Positions 34,771 to 43,893 are shown, counted from the stretch's first letter. The stretch is 64,000 nucleotides of DNA from Corynebacterium callunae DSM 20147 (GCF_000344785.1 NC_020506.1:124001-188000); one strand, 5' to 3'. Notes: generated by a model from the sequence alone, not told the origin. Program-made: numbers and translations.

Positions 34771-35340
34771 TTACATTTTTGGATATCCACGTTTGCCACT
34801 CACTGTGGGATCTCGGGGAATCCAGAATCTTAAAGGCGCTTCGGCATTTTTACTGATTCCGATGCGTGGCCCGCAGACCCATTCCGGTTCCTGGGATCTT
34901 TCCTTAATAAAAAATGACGGACCAAAAACTGAGGCATGGTTGTCACTGATATCTAAGCCCAATGTCTGACCCAAATTTCCAGGTCCTTGTGCCAGACGCG
35001 CAAAAGGGATGTGGGAACCACGCCGAGACTGCGCGGTAGCTAAGCCATCAACAACCTCACCTGCTCTTAACAGCACCCCTTGGCCAATTCCTGCAGGTCC
35101 ACACACAATATTTCCGGCACGGTGGATTCCATAGGAGATATAGACATACATGTGTCCACCCGGCCCAAACATAGCTGCATTGCGGGGAGTTTGACCGCGA
35201 AAGGTATGGGCAGCGGCATCTTCCGCGCCCAAATAAGCCTCTACCTCGGTTAGTCGCACACTGACTCCAGCGTGGCTTAAAGTGCATCCCAAAAGTTGCG
35301 GGGCAACAATATCTGCTGCTTGGAGGAAGTCTATAGGCAT
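34771..35340 (-). CDS. 3-methyladenine DNA glycosylase (AAG/MPG family)
   Basis: 189 residues. Excises alkylated purines from DNA. The family core is clear: LGCTLSHAGVSVRLTEVEAY (catalytic Glu in TEVEAY), HTFRGQTPRNAAMFGPGGHM, VYISYGIHRAGNIVC, GVLLRAGEVVDG and ARLAQGPGNLGQTLGLDISD. Monocistronic. It is one of three alkylation-damage genes within 26 kb (with AlkB-like and ATL), though they are not contiguous. Confidence 0.9.
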   Translation of the reverse strand: MPIDFLQAADIVAPQLLGCTLSHAGVSVRLTEVEAYLGAEDAAAHTFRGQTPRNAAMFGPGGHMYVYISYGIHRAGNIVCGPAGIGQGVLLRAGEVVDGLATAQSRRGSHIPFARLAQGPGNLGQTLGLDISDNHASVFGPSFFIKERSQEPEWVCGPRIGISKNAEAPLRFWIPRDPTVSGKRGYPKM

Positions 35341-35517
35341 GGGTTAATTCTAGGCGGGTTCGGAAATGGGGATTCTAGAAGGCGCGGGCAGTCAAGAAAA
35401 GCGAATGTTCCAGGGTGGAAGGAATTCAGCGTTATTCCTTGCTGCCATTTAGTCGGTCGCCTTAGGCTAAAGCCTTCATAAATTAATTAGCCATCTTGAA
35501 CAGACTCGGAGACACCC

Positions 35518-36105
35518 ATGACGCTTTCAGTTGCTTCGGTAATTAGCTCACGTCGCGCGACCCGAAAATATACCGATGACATTCCAAGTGAAGAGTTAAT
35601 TGATCGGATTGTGGAGCTTGCCCTGGAAGCCCCCTCGGCATTTAACGTGCAGCAACGTGATCTTGTGGTGGTAACTGATCCTGAAATTAAGCAAGCACTT
35701 TTTGCAGCCTCGCACCAAAAGCAATTCTTGGCAGCACCGGTAGTTTTTATTACGGTTGCTCGTATAGAAAATGAACCATCAGATTTGGCAGAGCTCTTAG
35801 GGGATGAAAGAGCCTCACGAGTTCAAGGATTTTTGCAGCACCGCTCGCCAGAAGTTGCCCGCGAAGCTGCCATTAAAGATGCAGCGTTATTGGCTGGATT
35901 TTTACTTATTGCAGCTCAAGCTGAGGGTTTAGCTACCAGTCCAACCACCGGCTGGAATGAGGAAAAAGTAAAAGCAGCAATTGGAATTGGTGGCCGCGAA
36001 GATCGCGCAATCGCCTTGGTTATCGCAGCGGGTTTCCCAGCAGAGCATCCTGAACACCCCGGTCGTGCTGCATCGCGACGCATCAACAATAGTTACGCTT
36101 TATAA
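35518..36105 (+). CDS. nitroreductase-family flavoprotein
   Basis: 195 residues. FMN-dependent NAD(P)H oxidoreductase of the nitroreductase fold. SSRRATRKYTDDIPSEELID at the N-terminus supplies the FMN phosphate arginines; EAPSAFNVQQRDLVVV and GLATSPTTGWNEEKV follow, and the C-terminal GFPAEHPEHPGRAAS supplies the last FMN contact. GGAGA lies 8 nt before ATG 35518. The 3' end overlaps the convergent esterase by 13 bp. Substrate unknown. Confidence 0.85.
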   Translation: MTLSVASVISSRRATRKYTDDIPSEELIDRIVELALEAPSAFNVQQRDLVVVTDPEIKQALFAASHQKQFLAAPVVFITVARIENEPSDLAELLGDERASRVQGFLQHRSPEVAREAAIKDAALLAGFLLIAAQAEGLATSPTTGWNEEKVKAAIGIGGREDRAIALVIAAGFPAEHPEHPGRAASRRINNSYAL

Positions 36106-37007
36106 GATTCCTCAGAGATAAGCGCAGCTTCCAGCTGGGCTCTAATAAAACGTCGCGCAGCACGGGCATCGGTGCTTAAAGTCCCAAGGTTGAGGAAAGC
36201 ATGGAGTTGTCCCATGAACTCAGCAAGGGTGACCGAGTTTCCTGCACCCAGTAGAGCCTGGGCATATGCGCGCCCCTCATGGGCCAACACATCGCATTCA
36301 GCCAGCACAAAAGTCGCCGGAGCTAGACCGCTAAGATCTGAAGCAAAAGCTGGGGAGAGACGCGGATCAGCAAGGTCATGAGTGCCTGCATACTGATCTA
36401 TATAGCGCTGCATCGCTGCCGCAGTGAGGTAGTAGCCCTCTCCAAATTTTTGGTAACTGGGGGAGTTGGTATCGGTAAGATTGCTAACCGGATAAACCAA
36501 AACTTGATGGGCAAATGTGGGGCTGTGGCTTTTTAATTGTTGTGCCATTACTGCAGCTAAATTGCCACCAGCACTATCACCAGCAACGGCTACGCGAGTG
36601 GGATCAAGTGCCAGGTCTGTTTCTCCGCTCAACACCGTTCGACATACTGCAAGAGAATCCTCAAAAGCTGCCGGAAAAGGATGTTCTGGTGCCAACCGAT
36701 AATCCACGCTGATCGCAATAATATCGAGGTCGCTTACTAAAGAGCGCACCAAGCCATCAATCATTGCTGGGTTTCCACCACTCCAGCCTCCCCCATGGAA
36801 GTAAATAAGAGCAGGTAATAGCTCATTTTCCGGGAGGGTGCGCGGACTATAAATCCGCACTGGCACGCCGGCAATTAATTGATCCTTGGCCAAATGAGAT
36901 TGCTCAGCTGCGGGCTGGGGAATGTCTTTGCCAAAGGTTAATTCTTCCTGTGGGCTGAGGGCAGGCAGGCTATCAAGGTAGAACTGTGCTTCGGGATGCA
37001 GGAACAT
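36093..37007 (-). CDS. alpha/beta hydrolase (hormone-sensitive-lipase-type esterase)
   Basis: 304 residues. Cytoplasmic esterase on short acyl esters. Oxyanion motif FHGGGWSGG, nucleophile GDSAGGN, then a late Asp (AECDVLAHEG) and His (GQLHAFLNL) complete the triad. No signal peptide. Weak ribosome binding site at ATG 37007. Physiological substrate cannot be told. Confidence 0.85.
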   Translation of the reverse strand: MFLHPEAQFYLDSLPALSPQEELTFGKDIPQPAAEQSHLAKDQLIAGVPVRIYSPRTLPENELLPALIYFHGGGWSGGNPAMIDGLVRSLVSDLDIIAISVDYRLAPEHPFPAAFEDSLAVCRTVLSGETDLALDPTRVAVAGDSAGGNLAAVMAQQLKSHSPTFAHQVLVYPVSNLTDTNSPSYQKFGEGYYLTAAAMQRYIDQYAGTHDLADPRLSPAFASDLSGLAPATFVLAECDVLAHEGRAYAQALLGAGNSVTLAEFMGQLHAFLNLGTLSTDARAARRFIRAQLEAALISEESYKA

Positions 37008-37203
37008 CTTGTGATCCTAGCTAGGTTAGGCCATAAAAAGGCAGAGCTTAGGCCCAAAAAGTGGGCAGTCTGTAAGCATGACGCGGTGTTTTAAGAAGGG
37101 GTGTAGTGCGGGGCGAAAAATTCCAGGCAGGATCGCAGTTGAGCACCTAGGCTAGAAAATAATCTTGCAGCGAGGCAAGCGTTTACGGTGAGGAGTCTTA
37201 GCT

Positions 37204-37812
37204 ATGACTAAACCCAATACTTATCTTTTTGATTTTTATGGAGTTTTGTTAAAACAAGATGCCCCCGGGCAGCTCAAGCGTGTTTTTCGAGCAGTCGGCG
37301 AGCCGGAAAAAGAAACCAAATTACAAGAAATCTACGAGGAACTCCGCCCCGATCTTGATGCGGGCAGAGTGAGCGAAATCAATTATTGGAATCAGATTAA
37401 ACTCCGCGCACAGCTGGAATTTCTTGATCCGCAGGAGGCAATTTCCGCCGATTATGCAGGCCTGGAAGAAGCCGATCCAGAAATGGTGAACTTTGCCTTG
37501 AGCCTAAAGCAGGCGGGGCACCACATCGGAGTTTTATCCAATATCCCCAAAGGTTTGGCGCAGATCGTCAAACACCACAATCAGTCCTGGCTGGATCAGC
37601 TTGATGCGCTTGTGTTCTCCTGCGATATTGGTGCTGCAAAACCTGAACTTCCTGCCTTCCACGCAGCTCAAGAAGCCCTAGGTGTGCCCGCTTCGGAGAT
37701 TGTTTTTATTGATGATCGGCTAGAAAATGTGGAAGCTGCCCGCGAGGCAGGCATGCAGGCCTTCGTTTTTACCTCACTAGCACAACTTAAAAAGGACCTT
37801 GAGCATGAATAA
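37204..37812 (+). CDS. HAD-superfamily protein (subfamily IA)
   Basis: 202 residues. Motif I is FDFYGVLL: nucleophile Asp10 is present but the second acid of DxD is Tyr12, so ordinary phosphatase chemistry is doubtful. Motif II is in LSNIPKGL, Lys in GAAKPELPAF and motif IV FIDDRLENVEAA are intact. The cap region (about 25-90) is helical. GAGGAG lies 10 nt before ATG 37204. Its end overlaps the next gene by 8 nt, so the two are coupled. Confidence 0.8.
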   Translation: MTKPNTYLFDFYGVLLKQDAPGQLKRVFRAVGEPEKETKLQEIYEELRPDLDAGRVSEINYWNQIKLRAQLEFLDPQEAISADYAGLEEADPEMVNFALSLKQAGHHIGVLSNIPKGLAQIVKHHNQSWLDQLDALVFSCDIGAAKPELPAFHAAQEALGVPASEIVFIDDRLENVEAAREAGMQAFVFTSLAQLKKDLEHE

Positions 37813-38362
37813 CGGCCCCCTGATCTTGCCTTTTAATGGCAAAACTCCGCGGATTCACCACAGTGCTTGGATTGCGCCAACCGCCACCATTATTGGCGAT
37901 GTGGAAATCGGCCCCGACGCCTCCATCTTTTATGGTGTGGTGCTGCGTGGCGACGTTAATAAAATCAGCATCGGCGCGCGCAGCAATGTGCAAGATAATT
38001 GTGTGCTCCACGTCGACGCCACCGCGCCATGCACCCTCGGCGATGATGTCACCGTCGGTCACTTGGCGCTGGTCCACGGCGCAACCGTGGAAAATGGCAG
38101 CCTCATCGGCATGAAATCAGCCATCCTCTCCGGCGCCACCATCGGCGCGGGATCGCTCATCGCCGCCGGGGCAGTAGTGCTAGAGGGACAAGAAATCCCG
38201 GCGCAAAGCTTAGCGGCCGGGGTGCCGGCCAAAGTCCGCAGGACGCTTGACGACGAACAGAGCCAGGCATTTATTCCACACGCTGGAAGGTATGTAGAAA
38301 TTTCCAAAGCTCAGGCCCCAATTTCTGAGGCACTGAGCTTGGATGAGGTGCGCTTTAGCTAG
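37805..38362 (+). CDS. gamma-carbonic-anhydrase-like hexapeptide protein
   Basis: 185 residues, left-handed beta-helix trimer. Hexapeptide turns run from TIIGDVEIGPDASIFYGVVL to ILSGATIGAGSLIAAGAVV. The three zinc-ligand histidines of gamma-type carbonic anhydrases are visible in VLHVDA and TVGHLALVHGATV. May hydrate CO2 or bind a related small molecule (YrdA/PaaY group). ATG 37805 chosen inside the HAD gene end; a TTG at 37799 is an alternative. The 3' end overlaps the convergent cysR-like gene by 8 bp. Confidence 0.85.
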   Translation: MNNGPLILPFNGKTPRIHHSAWIAPTATIIGDVEIGPDASIFYGVVLRGDVNKISIGARSNVQDNCVLHVDATAPCTLGDDVTVGHLALVHGATVENGSLIGMKSAILSGATIGAGSLIAAGAVVLEGQEIPAQSLAAGVPAKVRRTLDDEQSQAFIPHAGRYVEISKAQAPISEALSLDEVRFS

Positions 38363-39509
38363 TCTTTGGGACCAAAGACAAAGGCTCGTTAAGCAAACGA
38401 TCCAAAGCTACTGCACGAGCAGCGGCACGGGTATTTTCGCGGTGAGTTGGGATAAGACGCAATTCGATTTCAGCGTCATATTCCTTCTTCAGCTGTGCTG
38501 CAAAAACTGAGCGACCTTTTTGATCCTCAGAAAATGCAGAACCAGCAAGTACCAGAGTGGCAGGTTTTCTTTGCTGAGCTGCAGCCGCCGCAGCATGAGC
38601 CAAAAGCGTGGCTCTGTCGTCGAGAAGCTTTCGCGCTTTATCGTTGGTGGCCGCAATCTTGACCAGTTCGCCGAGACTCTCGGCGAAAATGCCCTGATCA
38701 GACACGCGGCTGAGGAAGCCCTGGGTGCTTAGCGCAGCCTCGGGGCTCATGCCGAGGGTATCCAAATCGGATCCTCCGGTGGTCTCCAAAGGGCCCAAAA
38801 CCTGCACCCCAAGATCGTCGCTATATGCAGCACCGACCGAGTCATCAGCATAGAAAGTCAAGGTGACCGGGGTGGGCTGATCTGGGTGAGGCAAAGGAGC
38901 GGCCTGCAGTTCAGAAGCTGCGATCGCGGGAATTGCCGAGGCAACGGTGGCAGGCACACTGAACTGGTAGTTGAGGCGTCCTGCAATATCAACGCCATCC
39001 CAACCGAGGTTGCTAGCAGTGACTACGCCGGCATTGGTGACCTTGCCGGAGGTCGCAACGCCAATGCCCACCAAAGGAAGTTCAATTCCGGTAGTCAGGC
39101 GGTTAACTCCAGCCATGAGGTGCTCGATAAAAGTATCGGGATCAAGGTCTGCTGCTGATTTCTCCAAGATGGTTTCGCGCAGGGTGCGGCCCTTGGTATC
39201 AAAAAGCGCAATATAGGAAGACTTGGTACCAATTGCTACACCAGCGTGAATCCAAGGGCTGGGTGCTAGTTCCAAAGGAATATTAGGACGGCCCGGACCT
39301 GAAGAAAGAGTGAGGTCAGGACGTTCCTGCACGAGGCCGGCTTGCATGAGCGCAGTAACTGCACGGGTTACCGTTGGTTGAGACAAACCAGTTGCCTCGA
39401 CTAGCTCATTTCGAATGAGCTGTTGGCCGAGGCGAATATGGTGCATGCACTTTGCTGCCGGGGTAGAGGGGCGGGCAAAGGACGCTGAGAAGTGGGCCTG
39501 ATTGGGCAT
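38355..39509 (-). CDS. cysR: ROK-family transcriptional regulator, CysR-like
   Basis: 384 residues. N-terminal winged helix-turn-helix (LIRNELVEATGLSQPTVTRA, VTALMQAGLVQERP) followed by a ROK sugar-kinase-like domain without kinase motifs. The zinc-binding cysteine cluster of active ROK kinases is not seen. Upstream are two TAGAC-N6-GTCTA palindromes, the published McbR operator. In C. glutamicum, CysR is the ROK activator of sulphate assimilation and is itself repressed by McbR; family, operators and neighbourhood agree. It would activate cysteine and sulphonate genes when an intermediate accumulates. Confidence 0.85.
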   Translation of the reverse strand: MPNQAHFSASFARPSTPAAKCMHHIRLGQQLIRNELVEATGLSQPTVTRAVTALMQAGLVQERPDLTLSSGPGRPNIPLELAPSPWIHAGVAIGTKSSYIALFDTKGRTLRETILEKSAADLDPDTFIEHLMAGVNRLTTGIELPLVGIGVATSGKVTNAGVVTASNLGWDGVDIAGRLNYQFSVPATVASAIPAIAASELQAAPLPHPDQPTPVTLTFYADDSVGAAYSDDLGVQVLGPLETTGGSDLDTLGMSPEAALSTQGFLSRVSDQGIFAESLGELVKIAATNDKARKLLDDRATLLAHAAAAAAQQRKPATLVLAGSAFSEDQKGRSVFAAQLKKEYDAEIELRLIPTHRENTRAAARAVALDRLLNEPLSLVPKTS

Positions 39510-39530
39510 GAATTAAACAATAGCCAATCG

Positions 39531-39546
39531 TAGACAGCACTGTCTA
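39531..39546. promoter_or_regulatory. McbR-type operator, proximal
   Basis: TAGACAGCACTGTCTA: exact match to TAGAC-N6-GTCTA and fully palindromic. Begins 22 bp upstream of the cysR-like start codon. Confidence 0.85.
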
Positions 39547-39564
39547 ATGAGGTCTTGGTTTAGC

Positions 39565-39580
39565 TAGACTGCATGGTCTA
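39565..39580. promoter_or_regulatory. McbR-type operator, distal
   Basis: TAGACTGCATGGTCTA: second exact TAGAC-N6-GTCTA match. Centre-to-centre distance from the first is 34 bp, about three helical turns, so two repressor dimers would bind the same face. Confidence 0.85.
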
Positions 39581-39690
39581 AGTATTGGCAGGATTTTCGC
39601 CATAAGTCCGGCTAGGGGGGATTATATTTCCATAGAAAATAAATTGAAAATTTCCAAATTAGGCATTTAGCACAATTTTTATCCGCCGAT

Positions 39691-41022
39691 TTAAGAAGAT
39701 GTGCTTTCCACTATTCCAGCAGGACGTTGGTATTTCCAAAACTTCGGAACTAAAACCATACAAAGGGAAGTAAGGGCCACAACCGCAACTCCGCCCCATA
39801 AGGTTGTCCAACCTGCGCCCCAAGGTTCCGCAAGCCAACCGTGCAGTACATCGGCCAGTCGAGGTCCGCCAACCACAACGATAATCCATACCCCTTGTAT
39901 GCGCCCCTGGACATGCTCGGCTGCTGATTGCTGCAGGATTGCATTGCGCACTGCAGAACTGAACATATCGGCCATGCCGCCGATAACCATCATCAAAATA
40001 AACATCCAGGCCCACAACGTCACTCTGCCTGGACTGAGCAAAATGGCCACACCACCCAGGGCAACCGCCACGCCCCAAGCAATAATGCACCAGTACACCG
40101 CCGCACCTTGGCGGGAAATTTGAGAAACCCAACCAGACAAGATGCCGCCTAAGACTGCACCCAAGGCCATTGAAGAATAAAGGAAAGCCAACATGGTGGC
40201 ACCGGCATCACCACCACCAAAATTAACATCGGCAATTTCTGGATAAAGCGCACGTGGCATGCCAAAAGTCATGGCAATAAGATCAAGCACCATCACCATC
40301 ATGAGCACGGGTTGGGTAGCTAGATACTTTAAGCCATCCACCACGCTGGCAAATCCGGCCTTCATGACGTCACCAATTGGTTTCATGGACGGCAAGGTCC
40401 ACACTGCCCACAGAGTTGGGATGATAGAGACCATATCGAGGAAATAGAGCCATTGAAATCCAATAAGTGGAATCAATGCGCCTGCAATAAGCGGGCCAAC
40501 AATTGCACCTGTTTGCATCAAGGTCATATTGAGCGAGGTGGCTGAGGCTAATTGATCAATGGGTAAAATGCGCCGCAAAATTGCAGTGCGAGTGGGTTGA
40601 TTTACCGCAAAAAATGCCTGCTGGAGTGAGAATGTGGCTAAAAGCAGCCAGATATTCTCATTGCCAAATAAGGTGAGCAACCAAAATCCAGCGGTGCTTA
40701 AACAAAGTCCAATGGTGGTGCAGATAAGAACAATGCGCTTATCAAAAGCATCGGCAATTGAACCGCCATAGAGTCCAAAAATAACGAGTGGAACCAGGCC
40801 AAAAAGACCAGTGAGACCAACGAAGGCAGAAGATCCTGTTATTTGATAAATCTGCACCGGCACCGCGACCACTGTTAGTTGGGCCCCCAATACGGTGGCA
40901 ATATTTCCTAACCACAGGCGTTTAAAAGCCGGGTTTTTGAAAGGCCGAGTATCGGCGAAGTAGTCTCTTAAGCTCACCTCAACCACCCTAGCCCTCGTGA
41001 GGCTATGGGTAATAGGGGTCAT
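39691..41022 (-). CDS. MFS exporter of the MFS_3/enterobactin-exporter type
   Basis: 443 residues, 12 helices. LGNIATVLGAQLTVVAVPVQ in helix 1, GLYGGSIADAFDKRIVLI in loop 2-3, AFFAVNQPTRTAILRRILP after helix 4 and QGRIQGVWIIVVVGGPRLAD in helix 10 are typical of the EntS-like group of drug or siderophore exporters. Start uncertain: ATG 41022 lies 17 nt inside the upstream gene, while GTG codons at 40986 and 40977 remain possible. It follows the hypothetical gene at 41003-42052 in the same direction and overlaps it, so they are one operon. Confidence 0.8.
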   Translation of the reverse strand: MTPITHSLTRARVVEVSLRDYFADTRPFKNPAFKRLWLGNIATVLGAQLTVVAVPVQIYQITGSSAFVGLTGLFGLVPLVIFGLYGGSIADAFDKRIVLICTTIGLCLSTAGFWLLTLFGNENIWLLLATFSLQQAFFAVNQPTRTAILRRILPIDQLASATSLNMTLMQTGAIVGPLIAGALIPLIGFQWLYFLDMVSIIPTLWAVWTLPSMKPIGDVMKAGFASVVDGLKYLATQPVLMMVMVLDLIAMTFGMPRALYPEIADVNFGGGDAGATMLAFLYSSMALGAVLGGILSGWVSQISRQGAAVYWCIIAWGVAVALGGVAILLSPGRVTLWAWMFILMMVIGGMADMFSSAVRNAILQQSAAEHVQGRIQGVWIIVVVGGPRLADVLHGWLAEPWGAGWTTLWGGVAVVALTSLCMVLVPKFWKYQRPAGIVESTSS

Positions 41023-42052
41023 CCGCGTACCAGTTGGCGCCCACAACTGGCAATGAATCGCCTTGTAAAAGCTCTTGGATTTCCGTTGCTGCAGCTAAAA
41101 CCGTGCAGAGATCAAAATTCTCCGGGAGCGGCTGGTTTGCGTCGAAAAGCGCATCTTTAAAGAATGAACCGCCCCGCCTAGCGGGGCCACCGATGCGTGC
41201 GATGGCGATGGAGCCGGCGGCTTCAGACTCGAGCAGTACCCCGCGCGGGTCATCGTTGGCGCTGTTTAGTGAGTAATCCGTCCAGACCTGCGGGAGGTGG
41301 TGGCAAAAAACGTTGCCCAAACACAGCGCAATCTCGGCGAAGGCATCGCGACCCAAATGCTTACCGATGCGGAAGTGGTACCAGGCGTTTTCGGTAGTGA
41401 GATGTTGTGGCGGGGTATCGCCAATAATTGCCGGCGGGTGGGGAAGTTCGGCCCAGCTGGCAGCTTCTTGCTTGGTATCTTCCCAGGTAGCTAGGGCGCC
41501 GATTTTGGCAATATTGCCCAGCATGCGAGCGGTGTCTTCGGTGAAAGCTCGATGAAATCCAGCGTAGGTGGCAGGTTCATGGAAGCGTCCGCGGCGCTTT
41601 TTCCAGCGATTAATGTGTGAGCTCAGCGTAGGAATTGCTGCGCCGGAATTTTCTACATCCACCACCTGGGTACCCATATAAAAAGCTAGGGGAGGTGTGG
41701 GTTCTTCGGCTGGGAGGGGGCCTGGGTTGCTTAACAGGATTGCCGCGGCGTTGTCGCGGGGTTGGAATCCTAAAATTTGCCATTCCAATACGGAACGCAG
41801 ATCAATGTGGTTAAGGGAATGTGAAATGCCTTCAAATCCCTGCAATTCAAAAATGCGCATGGGCCTAGCTAATTGCACCGCTGCCTGGGCTGCTTGAAGA
41901 ATTGTTAAATGGGGCCAGGCGCAGATGGTGGCATAAATAAATTGCTCTAAGCGGCTGCGGTGCGAGGCATGGGATTCGCTCGCTACCAATTGTTGAATTG
42001 TGGTTTGCTTATCGACGAAAAGACTTGGAACCTCTTTTCCCTCTGGTATCAA
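41003..42052 (-). CDS. hypothetical protein
   Basis: 349 residues if started at ATG 42052; the first 18 or so residues overlap the remnant on the opposite strand, so a later start is possible. Soluble, Trp-rich, with no signal peptide or membrane helix. I do not recognise the family. Features: FELQGFEGISHSLNHIDL near 69-86, a basic patch INRWKKRRGRFHEP, and a C-terminal GPARRGGSFFKDALFDANQP. The end overlaps the start of the MFS exporter, hinting at a shared task. Confidence 0.6.
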   Translation of the reverse strand: MIPEGKEVPSLFVDKQTTIQQLVASESHASHRSRLEQFIYATICAWPHLTILQAAQAAVQLARPMRIFELQGFEGISHSLNHIDLRSVLEWQILGFQPRDNAAAILLSNPGPLPAEEPTPPLAFYMGTQVVDVENSGAAIPTLSSHINRWKKRRGRFHEPATYAGFHRAFTEDTARMLGNIAKIGALATWEDTKQEAASWAELPHPPAIIGDTPPQHLTTENAWYHFRIGKHLGRDAFAEIALCLGNVFCHHLPQVWTDYSLNSANDDPRGVLLESEAAGSIAIARIGGPARRGGSFFKDALFDANQPLPENFDLCTVLAAATEIQELLQGDSLPVVGANWYADDPYYP

Positions 42053-42784
42053 TGCTCACGGTTTTAGGCTTCCAGATTTATTCCCATGCCGCAGGTTCTA
42101 CTTTTGGCATGCTTCGGTTTTTTTATTGTGGCTATTCCACTCAGCATGGTACTTCTCATCCAGATCATTTCTCCAGGTAGTCGTTTCCCCTCGTTGCGTC
42201 CGGGTGCGGCTTTCCGCCATCGTTCAATTGCTAAGAACCCGCCGTGGTGGTTCATCGTTACCATGTATCTTTTGGTATTTTCTAGCACCTTATTTTGTGG
42301 TCAATTGATGAGGTCGCAACAATGGGCGCCCCAGGAATTTGCGGTGCAGCAGGCTATTCCTTTTCTTAAAGAGGGCACACCAGCGGAAAAAGATCTAAGA
42401 ACAAAAATTCTCAAAGATTTCTCTACTGAAAAGTACGTGGCGGATTATATTGACCACCTTGAGCTTGGCGAAGGTGAACTAATTGTCTCGGCTGCAAATG
42501 CCTATGCAATTATGACGGCCTCACAAAACCAAAAGCAGTTTGTTATTCAATCTGATCTTGATTATGTGGAAATGCTGAATTCTCCAGCTGAACATGGTGT
42601 GCGCTATATTTTGGCAGCTCCTCCTAAAGATGGTGTTCTTACAGATCCCATCAGTCTGTATTATCCAGAGCTCTATGACACTGGAAGCCACATTGCTACC
42701 TTAGACATGGAATTTCCCAACCAAGGTGAAAGTCAACCAGATTGGCGTCTATTCCGAGTGCTTAATGTCCCTGCGACACCGTAG
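41998..42784 (+). pseudogene. C-terminal remnant of a polytopic glycosyltransferase-like membrane protein
   Basis: Two frames belong together. The first (from about 41998) reads WFAYRRKDLEPLFPLVSM, LGFQIYSHAAGSTFGMLRFF; the second resumes IVAIPLSMVLLIQIISPGSR and runs to TAG 42782-42784. The break is a seven-T run at 42118-42124, where six T would restore the frame. The result is the end of a multi-pass membrane protein with an extracytoplasmic C-terminal domain (RYILAAPPKDG, DWRLFRVLNV), as in actinobacterial GT-C-type glycosyltransferases. The N-terminal helices are absent, replaced by the start of the opposite-strand gene. A product from ATG 42086 alone (232 residues) could still be made. 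Confidence 0.55.
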
Positions 42785-42825
42785 AATAAAATGATTAAAG
42801 AATAAACCTCGGTTTCAGGAGAGAC

Positions 42826-43893
42826 ATGCCCCGCAAGCTTAAAGAGAAGCTTCCTAGGAATTTTGACAAAATCGTCGAGTCCGGCGATTTTGACGCGTTC
42901 AAGGAGGTCTTTGCAGAGCGTGCTCTCGACGCCCGAAATCGACATGGTGATACCGCCTTGCATATGCCCGAGGTGCCTGAAGAATATAAGATCTGGCTCC
43001 TAAAACAGGGCCTTGACGTTGACGTTCGCAATGAAGAAGGCGATACTCCGCTGCATGTGCACGCCCAGGAAAAGGACCTTAACACCGATTTCCTCATCGA
43101 TTTTGGTGCCGATGTCTGCGCGGTAAATAACGAAGGCGAGTCGGTTGCCTACGGAGCCGTGCTCTTTCCTAAAAAACTAAAAAAGCTTATCGACGCAGGA
43201 GCCGATCCGAGTTCCCGCACCAATGACGGACACTCGCCAATGATGCAAGTTATCCGCAGCGCCGATGTCGGCCACATTTCTCAATTAGCTAAAACCGTAA
43301 AAATGCTCAATAGCAGTGATTTCACCGAGGAAGAGATTCGGGAAACTCAGGAACGGATTATTCGTCTCGGCGAGCAATTTGAGGATGCTCGTGAGGATTA
43401 TGACCAAGATTATGTGGATGAAGCAGCCGTGGATATGGTCTGGCTTTATGATCGTTTTGGCATTCCGGAGGAACTCCGCGCCAACACCCCGGTACGTCAC
43501 GATGGCATCAGCAAAATTAAATTGCCAGGCAAGACGTGGCAGGAACAATTTATTGCAGGTTATGACTTCCTAGTACCCGCAGTGGGTAAGGCCAAGTCAC
43601 TACAAGGTGAGGCCATTCGAATCGCTGGTCGCGTCTCCAATGAATTCCACGATAATGGTGGAGAAAATTGGGATAAAGACTATAGGAAGATGGCCAAGGC
43701 CTTGTTGGCTATCACCTCCCAAGGCACGCCATTAAAGAAGCCTCAAGAACAGGAACTCGCCACGGCGATTAAGGCTGTTCGCAAGGGTGATCCCACTCCA
43801 GAGGAGGTAGATGTATTGCCTCGTTTAGCAACTGCTTGGGTGGTGCAGAATCCAAATCCCATGCCTTTGGGAGAGCCTGACTATCAGCGTTAG
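42826..43893 (+). CDS. ankyrin-repeat protein
   Basis: 355 residues, cytoplasmic. About five ankyrin-type repeats in the first 150 residues (NRHGDTALHMPEVPEEYKIW, NEEGDTPLHVHAQE, NNEGESVAYGAV, NDGHSPMMQVIR), then a charged helical region (180-215) and a C-terminal domain ending in a proline-rich tail. Ankyrin stacks bind protein partners; the partner is unknown. AGGAGA lies 7 nt before ATG 42826. Stands alone behind the glycosyltransferase remnant. Confidence 0.75.
   Translation: MPRKLKEKLPRNFDKIVESGDFDAFKEVFAERALDARNRHGDTALHMPEVPEEYKIWLLKQGLDVDVRNEEGDTPLHVHAQEKDLNTDFLIDFGADVCAVNNEGESVAYGAVLFPKKLKKLIDAGADPSSRTNDGHSPMMQVIRSADVGHISQLAKTVKMLNSSDFTEEEIRETQERIIRLGEQFEDAREDYDQDYVDEAAVDMVWLYDRFGIPEELRANTPVRHDGISKIKLPGKTWQEQFIAGYDFLVPAVGKAKSLQGEAIRIAGRVSNEFHDNGGENWDKDYRKMAKALLAITSQGTPLKKPQEQELATAIKAVRKGDPTPEEVDVLPRLATAWVVQNPNPMPLGEPDYQR

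Noticed and set aside
37008-37040. DtxR/iron box before the esterase gene
   Set aside because: TAGGTTAGGC matches one half of the consensus only; the second half is absent.
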